From Isoetes taiwanensis (Eukaryota > Streptophyta > Lycopodiopsida > Isoetales > Isoetaceae): a stretch of DNA of 64,000 nucleotides. Below the pieces are notes generated by a model. The model worked only from the letters and a program-made list of their open reading frames with translations, had not been told where the DNA came from and searched no databases. Where the stretch lies: the NCBI GenBank assembly GCA_021234155.1, contig JAJEKV010000021.1, positions 18,087,710 to 18,151,709 on the forward strand, in the 5' to 3' direction. Both the position numbers and the translations under genes were made by a program. Positions within the stretch are counted from its first letter, which is position 1, and each line of letters begins with the position of its first letter. Shown here piece by piece: positions 56,955-64,000 of this stretch.

Positions 56955-57085
56955 TAGAATTGCATTAGGCTTTCTGATAGCCCACATGTTTACTTTGTGA
57001 TCCTCCCCACTTGTAACAAGTACTCTTGATGACTTCTTGCCTATCTTGAGGCAACTGACATTGGAAGAATGTGCAACAAACTCCT
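56955..57085 (-). pseudogene. KTN80: Orphan exon of katanin p80 subunit
   Basis: A 131-nt exon bounded by TTTAG at its 5' side and GTAAGTT at its 3' side reads [20 protein letters not shown] and then [19 protein letters not shown]. This is the first WD40 repeat of the plant katanin p80 (KTN80) subunit, which targets microtubule severing, and both boundaries are kept. No other KTN80 exon is recognisable on either side, so it is probably a captured or stranded exon. It could also be part of a gene with very long introns. Confidence 0.65.
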
Positions 57086-57300
57086 CTAAATTGTTATGGT
57101 TTTGACAATTAATCTACACCATTTTGAACTTCATGCAAAGAATACAAACCATTGCTGGATACGTAATTTGTAAGCGCGCTTCATTATGTTGTGCAAGAAG
57201 CCAAAATGAGCAAAAAGACGTTATTTTCTCATTATAGAAAAGTAATTACAGCAGAATGGCATAGAACTATGCCAAGAAAGTTTGTATACAAATAAAAAGA

Positions 57301-57717
57301 CTAGTTGCTTAATTCAGACTGCTGCAACGTGCAAACATGAGACAAAAGATCTCGAACATTCTTATCTTTAAAATCTGAAGATTGTAACCAAGATCTTTGT
57401 AAAGCATACTGGATGTCGTTAACAACTTCGAGCTTCTTGCTGTCCTCGAGATCACCTTCACCTTCATAGTCAAACACATGAGCGCCGTTGTCCCGTTTAT
57501 GCTTCATTCGGAACAACTTAGGCATGGCCTTCAATATGACTTGTTGGTCAAGAGTATCACCAAAAAACAACCTGTTTACTTCACGGAGCACAACTCCATA
57601 CAATTTATTTGATGAATAACTAGCACAATTGAACAATTTTTTATAGCTAAACTTTAAATTCAGCGTATACTCCTTTCTTTCGCCCTCTTTCTCCTTCTCC
57701 TTTGTGAAATTTTTCAA
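57301..57717 (-). CDS. Hypothetical exon, unknown
   Basis: An open frame of ~138 codons has no ATG at its 5' end, so it would be an internal or terminal exon. It begins with a Lys/Glu-rich stretch and includes LYGVVLREVNRLFFGDTLDQ and VNDIQYALQRSWLQS, ending LQQSELSN and TAA. The middle looks protein-like. It lies upstream of the katanin exon on the same strand but does not match katanin as I know it. Confidence 0.3.
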   Translation of the reverse strand: MKNFTKEKEKEGERKEYTLNLKFSYKKLFNCASYSSNKLYGVVLREVNRLFFGDTLDQQVILKAMPKLFRMKHKRDNGAHVFDYEGEGDLEDSKKLEVVNDIQYALQRSWLQSSDFKDKNVRDLLSHVCTLQQSELSN

Positions 57718-57729
57718 TATTTATTCGTA

Positions 57730-59270
57730 AAATTAGTAAAACATATCATTTATAAATTGTCATTCGTTAAATCTTAAAAAATTACTAGCTGTAAAATTTT
57801 TAAACTAATTTTACCAAATGATAAATAGATAGATAAATATTATTCTAACATACACGAAGACTACAATGGACCAACGGATGGATCTATACATAGTGCGACT
57901 CATCTATTATAAGGGTCATTTCTCACTCACGGTTAAGTTAGATTAAATAGGGTAGATAACCTAAACTTGCTTTCACATTAGGACTTAAAGTATTTCAAGT
58001 TAAGCTAGAGTTTGATTAATTTTTAATAGTGATTAACCTAACAAATACTGTTTCGCACTAACAAAAAGTATATTAAAAAATTAACCGGCCTAGTTTTATT
58101 TTTAATAGAATAGTGTAAAAATTAAGTGACCTAGGAGTGGTCCACTTAACTTTTGTTTTTTGAGTTAAGGATTAATGTAATGGTAATGGAACAAGTATTT
58201 AAGATAAAAATAGCAGTTAGATTATTTTTCTTGCGATGTGAGAGATACCGATCGTGATTTCTCTAGCAGACTGTAAATGCTATTGAATGAAGAAATAAAG
58301 CAATAATAAGCTCTTTTTTCTTTTTATCCAGTGTTGTTTAAAATGCCGATTTTAATGTTTTTTTTAATGTCCATTTCGATAGATGATATCTTGTACCATT
58401 CACAATGGTTGCAGGAAAAAGGCACGGATGACGATGGATTCATGTAACATTGAAGCTTGCTAGGATGAGAATTCAAAATTATTAGCTCTATCAAAGCAAA
58501 TAATAAAGGTGCATATGCATGGAAAAGAGCTTAAAATAGTTCAACTCTCTCCAGCTCATTTGCTAGGAATAGGACTAGAAGACTGTCAAAGCAGTCATTT
58601 TTTTAGAAGACTGGAAAAACATTGCAGAGGAGCTTGGAAATCCTAGTGGCTTAATAAGCCTGGATATCTATCAAAGTTCATTGGCCTTTACAAAAACACT
58701 TGGCAGGAAAGCTTAGATACATATATGTGCTCGCTCGAGTTTTCAGCTTTTTCACAATTGCAATTTTTTTGTTTCAAATTGTAACACCACATTTGTTCTT
58801 TGTGCAACTGCTTGAATAATAACTTAATCAAGTGGCATTTTCATGTGCTATAGGTGCAAGAATTTACATATCCAAGTCACATAAATGTTCTCTAAATAAC
58901 TGATCACTAGTTTAATATTCCATTCTTGCAAGTCAAATCTTTGTGGGAAGCAATATGCATTTTGAACAATCTTGGTCAATCACATATAAGTTCCACAATA
59001 GCATGGTAAAGAAGGAAGAAAGATTCACAGAAGGAAGGATTCACACACATATGCTTGGAATGCACTCTTCAGCATGTCTGTTGTGTTTCTGCTAGAATGC
59101 ATGAGCATAATCTAATCTATGAGGCACAACTGCTGGTGGCTACCACTTGCATGGATAGCAAGTTGCAGGTACATTTTTTGCGGGCATTAACTCTTATGTG
59201 GCTACCAGGTTACCACATGTTGTATCGCCGAAGAATTATTCAGAGCTCTTTAGCAATTCATTTGCTGAGC
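57730..59270. other. Intergenic, nothing recognised
   Basis: AT-rich; no supported coding region, repeat or RNA gene. Confidence 0.35.
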
Positions 59271-59283
59271 AATACTTAGTGTT

Positions 59284-60000
59284 GTGTCATCTTCTGGGAA
59301 TGTCCAGAAATGGTTCTTCCAGAAATGTTCAGAGGGTTTACATCATTCAGCTTCTCTGTATTATCTGTCTGCTTTATCAAAGCTCCTACAGGTTAATAAA
59401 ATAAGGCTTATAAGTGGAAAACCTAGCCAACAAATTGGTCTGGAATTTGATAGTATGCAAACGATTTGGGACATGTATGCCAAATGTGGAAATTTACAGG
59501 AAGCTGATGAAGTGTTTGGTGAAATGGCAATATAAGACGTGGTCTCTTGGGGTTCAATGGTAGCAGGATATGCCCAAGATGGCAAGGCTCTTTTGGCTTT
59601 ACAATGCTTTGAGAAAATGTAGCAAGAGGGCATGATACCAAATGACATATTACTCATCAATGCCCGTGTCGCCTCTAGTTACGGAGGCTTTGTAGAAGAA
59701 GGGCATAAATACTATAAATCTATGATAGAGGATCATGGCATTGCTCCAACTAATTTCCATTATTATTGCATTACTGATCTTCTATGTCGTGTAGATTTGC
59801 TAAGTGAAGCAGAAATGTTTCTTAGAACTACGGCCTGAAGATAACATTGAAGGAATTATCAAGGATTGGACATCTTTACTTACTGCATGCAGAATGAACA
59901 GTGATATTGAGCTAGAAAAATGTTGCTTTTAATGAAATTGTAACTTTGGACCCGTGTTGCGGTGGGGCTTATGTCCTCATGTCAAATGTTTGCTGATGCA
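59284..60000 (+). pseudogene. PLS-class PPR protein pseudogene
   Basis: The conceptual frame reads IWDMYAKCGNLQEADEVFGE and DVVSWGSMVAGYAQDGKALL, then LQCFEKM, EGMIPNDIL and SYGGFVEEGHKYYKSMIEDH, the typical alternation of S, P and L repeats near the C-terminus of a plant organelle RNA-editing PPR protein. The start of the E domain (WTSLLTACRMNSDIEL) follows after 59850. Stop codons at MAI*DVVSW and KM*QEG, and a frameshift near 59837, break it. Only the last few repeats are present. Confidence 0.85.
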
Positions 60001-60009
60001 CTAATGCAG

Positions 60010-61125
60010 AAGGAAGCTTTGGAAGTAGAGGACCTTAGATTATATGCTGGTGTAGTTTATAATTATTTGAGGTTGTTGATTGATTGTCTTCATCCATAGC
60101 AACCACAATGTCATATGAGTTATGGAAGCCCCTAAGCTTGATATTGTAGCCTGAGTGCTGGTGATCCTTTCAATATTTTGATGACCGCAAGAACGAAGCA
60201 TTTTAGTTGGCTGCAAGGAAATTGTGCCAGAGATAAGAAGCCATTAAAGGAAGAACGTTCCTATAAATGTAAGGTGTGTTAAAATGCTTCTTTTTTTCCA
60301 TGTCACTGTAAACAGTTAGTCATCTATCAGCAGTGCATATGTAGTGCATATGTTTTGCTTCCTATGACTATGTCAAATCTAGTGCAACAAGGAATTCTTA
60401 TATCCCCATACTATCTCTCAACACATCATCTTAAATGTAGCATGCATCTTATAGAACTTGCACCATCTATCAGGCATATACATCCAACACTTACTTTATA
60501 GAGGGGAGTTGGCAGAATCTGAAGCAAAACGAAAAACGAAAAAAAAAAAGGAAAGTACACAAGCCACAGTATGTAAACTGAGTTATATTCTCAATTACCT
60601 GAGTGATGGTGCAAACATGCACATAAATGCTTCAAATTATTGTTTCAAATTTCATAGTTGCCCTGAAACCTGTAATCTAAAATGCAAAGTGATTGCCATA
60701 AAAAGTTTGTAATACGCATGTCCAGCTCAAATCCATTCCGAGCACAGAAAAAATAGGTTTAAACAAATATTCGTCTCAAACAAAAAAAGAACCTATATTA
60801 TATATGTTGTGAATTGGAGGAATCAAACCCGTGTTGATGGCCATGTTATTAAAGCTTGAATTGGTATGATGAAAGGGAGCACTTCTAACATCTAACCACC
60901 TGGTCTATCCCCCTGTTGTACTCGTCCTATCCTCACACTCTACATGTTCTCTTGCATTAGGCTTAATTTGAATCTATTGTTACATAACTTTTCTCAGCAA
61001 TTGATTTCAGAAATGGTTCTCTTGAAGCATAAGTTTCATCATAACCATTGGCAAAAGATAGAATGCAATGACTCCCAATGTCCTCCAGAATATATTAATT
61101 CTGTCACATTGCATTTGCATAGATT
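60010..61125. other. Intergenic, nothing recognised
   Basis: No supported gene; this is the 3' flank of the second P450. Confidence 0.35.
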
Positions 61126-61130
61126 GCAGC

Positions 61131-63155
61131 CTATAGCTTCTCAAATATAAGAGGCATGCCATTATGTGGCCTCAAAGTAACCTTAGGCATTGGATTGTGT
61201 ATGTATCTTGGAGAGAGATAAAATTTGAATCTGGAAAGAATAATGGCCAATACAATTTTAGCTTCCATAACAGCAAAAGCTTGGCCAATACAAACACGAG
61301 GACCAGACACAAAAGGTATGAATGCCATTGGATGTTTGCATGCATTTGCGATGCCATTTGCAAATCGATTTGGGTTAAAATCATGAACATCAGGACCCCA
61401 TAGGGAGGGATCATGATGAAGTGCAAGAATGGGAATGTACAGTCCAGTTCCCTCTGGAATAAACAGCTTCCCAAGACCAATGTCTTTGACAGAACTCCTA
61501 CTCACAAAAGTTGCTGGAGGATACAGTCGTAACGTTTCATTGATCACCATTGTCACCTGACAGCGACAATTATTTGAAAAGGATCATCAAAGTGTCAATG
61601 GGATTGAAACACATATGTAGAATGTATAGACAACAAATTACTTACAGTCTTCAACTTCCCGAGTATTTCAGCATCTGGCAGATTGCCCTTACAAACTTCT
61701 TGTACTTCGTTACGAGAAAGATCTTGCCACATACGGTACTTTGCTAAAAGCATTAAACTCCAAGTTAATAAGGAGGAAGTTGTCTCATGGCCAGCAAAAT
61801 AAAATGTCTTGCATTCGTCTATCAACTTCTTATTTCCAAACTTTCCATCACCCAGTGCTGCCTCTCTCAGCATAAGCCCCAAAAGATCATTTCCATAGTC
61901 ATCATTGTGTGCTGAACTCCTCCTTGCTCTAACCATGTCTCCAAGTATAAAATTAAGTTGTCTCTGTATATTCCTTATCTGCAGATTAATAGGAATTGGA
62001 ATCAATCTGCAAATAAAAATAAGCATCACCTCCTTGCTCATGAATCCATAATAGCAGAAGTCTTTTTTATGTCCCATTCTAGGTTATATAACATTTGGTT
62101 TAAAAGGCTTTAGTGCAAACTAGGACTGCTGCAAACTGTATCTGCATTTTTGATAACTATAGCATTTTCAGCATACTGGTGCTCAAAAGCATTCGAAATT
62201 TGTATCATAATTAAACCTAGCACTACTGCTAGTGAGTGAGTTTGGTTCCTATCATTTACGTGGTCCAGAGGTTAGCTGCAGCCATGAGTAGGAGCCTGAA
62301 CCAACACATGGAAAAGCAAAGATGGAGGAAAACATACCTGCCACCAGGAAGCAAATTCAGTATGCCAGTCTTTGGTAAAATGCGTCCTAGAGAGTTTATA
62401 AATTCAAAAACCTTCTGTCCTTTCTCATAGCTGCTCCCAAATGCAGTGTGAGATATTACATCTGCAGTTAAGCAGTTAAGCTGTTCTAAGACCTCAATTT
62501 CTACCTCGGAACCATGCTCTTCAATAGCAGATTCCCATTTTTGCACCATCTGTAAGGTGCAGGTAACCATGGCACCCACCATTGCCTACACTTACAAGCA
62601 AGGATATAATATATGTTATCTTTACAAACCTAAGCAGAATAATAAAATAACTGGTACCTTGAGCTTCTCTGCATGAAATGCAGGAGATACGATCCGTCTT
62701 CTCTGCGCCCAATCTTCTCCTTCTGCTGATATTAGACCATTTCCGGCAAGATCCTCTATAAATTTACGCATCATAGGGCTCTTGCCAAAATGGTCGGATT
62801 TCCTAGAGAGAACATCTCTTATCATATCCGGGTCATCTATAACCAACCTTGGCTGATCCCCAAGCCATGTCAAATATAATTTCCCATACTGTTGGGAGTA
62901 GAATTTATGATCAGGTAGGACATGGTCAACAATATCATGTGTTATTTCACTGAAATCATTCTCACGAGCTTTTGCTCTCAGATCTAAAATCTGCAGCATA
63001 TTGCCAAAGATGGGAAGAGATGGAGGCCCTCTGATGCCCTGTTGCAAGAAGAAAGCTCTGATACTTCGAGGCCTGAGAAAGTAATGCTTGAAGAGGCTCC
63101 ATAGCTTCCAGGCAAAGAATATTGTTACAAGCCCACATAGAATCCATCCGACCAT
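61131..63155 (-). CDS. Cytochrome P450, CYP72 clan (P450-2), four exons
   Basis: Exons 63155-62658, 62585-62338, 62006-61646 and 61556-61131 have consensus junctions and matching phases (0, 2, 0), joining to 510 codons. The membrane anchor (ILCGLVTIFFAWKLW), hinge GPPSLPIFGN, AGHETT (~320-325), ETLR, FNPNRF and heme loop FVSGPRVCIG (Cys ~458) are all intact. It is about 80% identical by eye to P450-1 in the last exon, with the same intron positions, so the two arose by gene duplication. Both are in the same orientation. Substrate unknown; CYP72-clan relatives modify hormones or terpenoid-type compounds at the ER. Confidence 0.93.
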
Positions 63156-64000
63156 GGTGGAGTCTTTGATCCAAGAAATAAAAAGGCAAGCTTTTCTTAT
63201 CTTGTTAGGGAAGCATCTGCAGCCATTTTTCCCATAACTGGGACCGTTGACAAAGAGTTACAGTATTGGCATTTCGGTATTAATAATTCCACTTGGTTTT
63301 CCTGGTTGAAACTTTGTATCTGGTGACATAAAATACCCTATAAAATATGAATGCCCAATGTGCATTACAGAACAAGGATTGTTTTAACTTTGTATTATGT
63401 ACTTACCTCTGAGCAGCATAAGCTGGCCGGATGACGAATTCCAGACCCCATTTCGGTCACGGTATTCATATTCTTTTGTGAAGCTTCTGCATCTGTCGCC
63501 ATAGTTAGTGAAAAGGGAGTCTTTGATATCGATTATGTACAAGTCTGTATTAATAGCTTAGCTTTGAAGAAAACGACAGAAATTATTACCATGTATAGTT
63601 TTGCTGCATTTTGGTTATGGAATGCAGGAAGATGGTTTATATTCTACAAGAAATTTATCGCGGCGGCCAAGGCCGCCGCGGACATTTCTCTTTTACGACC
63701 CATTTACTTGTTCAAATTATGTCTGTTCCAGCCCTCGATGAATGCAAATTGTGTGATTCTCTTCAATAATTGGCCACCACAAACATTTCTCTTTAACGAC
63801 CCATTTACTTGTTCGAATTATGTCTGTTCTAGCCCTAGAGGAATACAAACTATGTGATTCTCTTCAGCAACTCGCTTATTGATTCCAATTTTGTGTGATA
63901 TGAGACATGCACAGTGTGAAGCATACTTGACTATTAGAATATGGTCTATGGAAGTGCTTGGTAATATGAACTATAAGAAAAGATTGAGTATCAAAATCGT
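63156..64000. other. 5' flank of P450-2 with a 100-bp tandem duplication
   Basis: No supported gene. A GC-rich perfect palindrome, arms CGCGGCGGCC and GGCCGCCGCG around AA, lies at 63659-63680. It is directly followed by two diverged ~100-bp direct units (63681-63780 and 63782-63870), each starting ACATTTCTCTTT and containing GACCCATTTACTTGTTC. Confidence 0.6.

Overview
The window is nuclear DNA of a land plant. Spliced plant-type genes (two CYP72-clan P450s, a KTN80 katanin exon, a PPR pseudogene and a plant-type FCP1-like phosphatase domain) sit in a gene-poor, AT-rich and heavily transposon-invaded background. A fern or other seed-free vascular plant with a large genome fits best, but that is inference. 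No organelle, bacterial or viral hallmark genes are seen.

Layout, left to right. (1) 1-3.0 kb (+): a degenerate member (copy C) of a ParB-like/amino-methyltransferase gene family, spliced in frame to an FCP1-like HAD phosphatase domain; the joining intron is mostly a GC-rich hairpin. (2) 3.0-4.9 kb: relic repeats and a 120-bp inverted repeat. (3) 5.0-8.8 kb (-): copy A, the best-preserved ParB-like plus beta-class DNA amino-methyltransferase gene, broken by frameshifts, with its introns full of a TATTCCGGAATA palindrome. (4) 9.5-13 kb (+): a decayed DUF7869-type (RNase H-like transposase) gene, D1, divergent from copy A. (5) 15.1-17.2 kb (-): a complete four-exon P450. (6) 17.4-25.1 kb (+): an HUH/Y1 Rep-type transposon gene (replitron-like), split by a complete 5.5-kb hAT element with a perfect 8-bp target duplication. 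(7) 24.9-34.5 kb: a 4.8-kb direct tandem duplication beginning in the 3' end of the Rep gene. (8) 36.5-40.4 kb (-): a nearly intact DUF7869 gene, D2. (9) 41.1-45.6 kb (+): copy B of the ParB/methyltransferase family, divergent from D2, with a second palindrome family (TTGGGCGGGCGCCCAA) in the first introns of both genes and downstream. (10) 46.3-48.1 kb: an inverted and triplicated unknown coding family. (11) 50.9-52.9 kb (-): a membrane-protein segment (DUF819-like) in three tandem ~795-bp copies. (12) 53-60 kb: mostly AT-rich DNA with an orphan KTN80 exon and a PPR pseudogene. (13) 61.1-63.2 kb (-): a second complete P450, paralogous to the first and with the same four-exon structure.

The most notable feature is a repeated two-gene arrangement. 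A DUF7869-type transposase gene and a ParB-like/DNA amino-methyltransferase gene lie head to head in both cases where both flanks are visible. Tiny first exons open into first introns packed with imperfect palindromes, and each copy has its own palindrome sequence. This looks like a mobile element carrying its own DNA-modification gene and, possibly, its own recognition sites. The methyltransferase motifs decay stepwise from A to B to C, while C has gained a host-like phosphatase domain. The function is inferred; the domain order, divergent arrangement and palindromes are seen directly.
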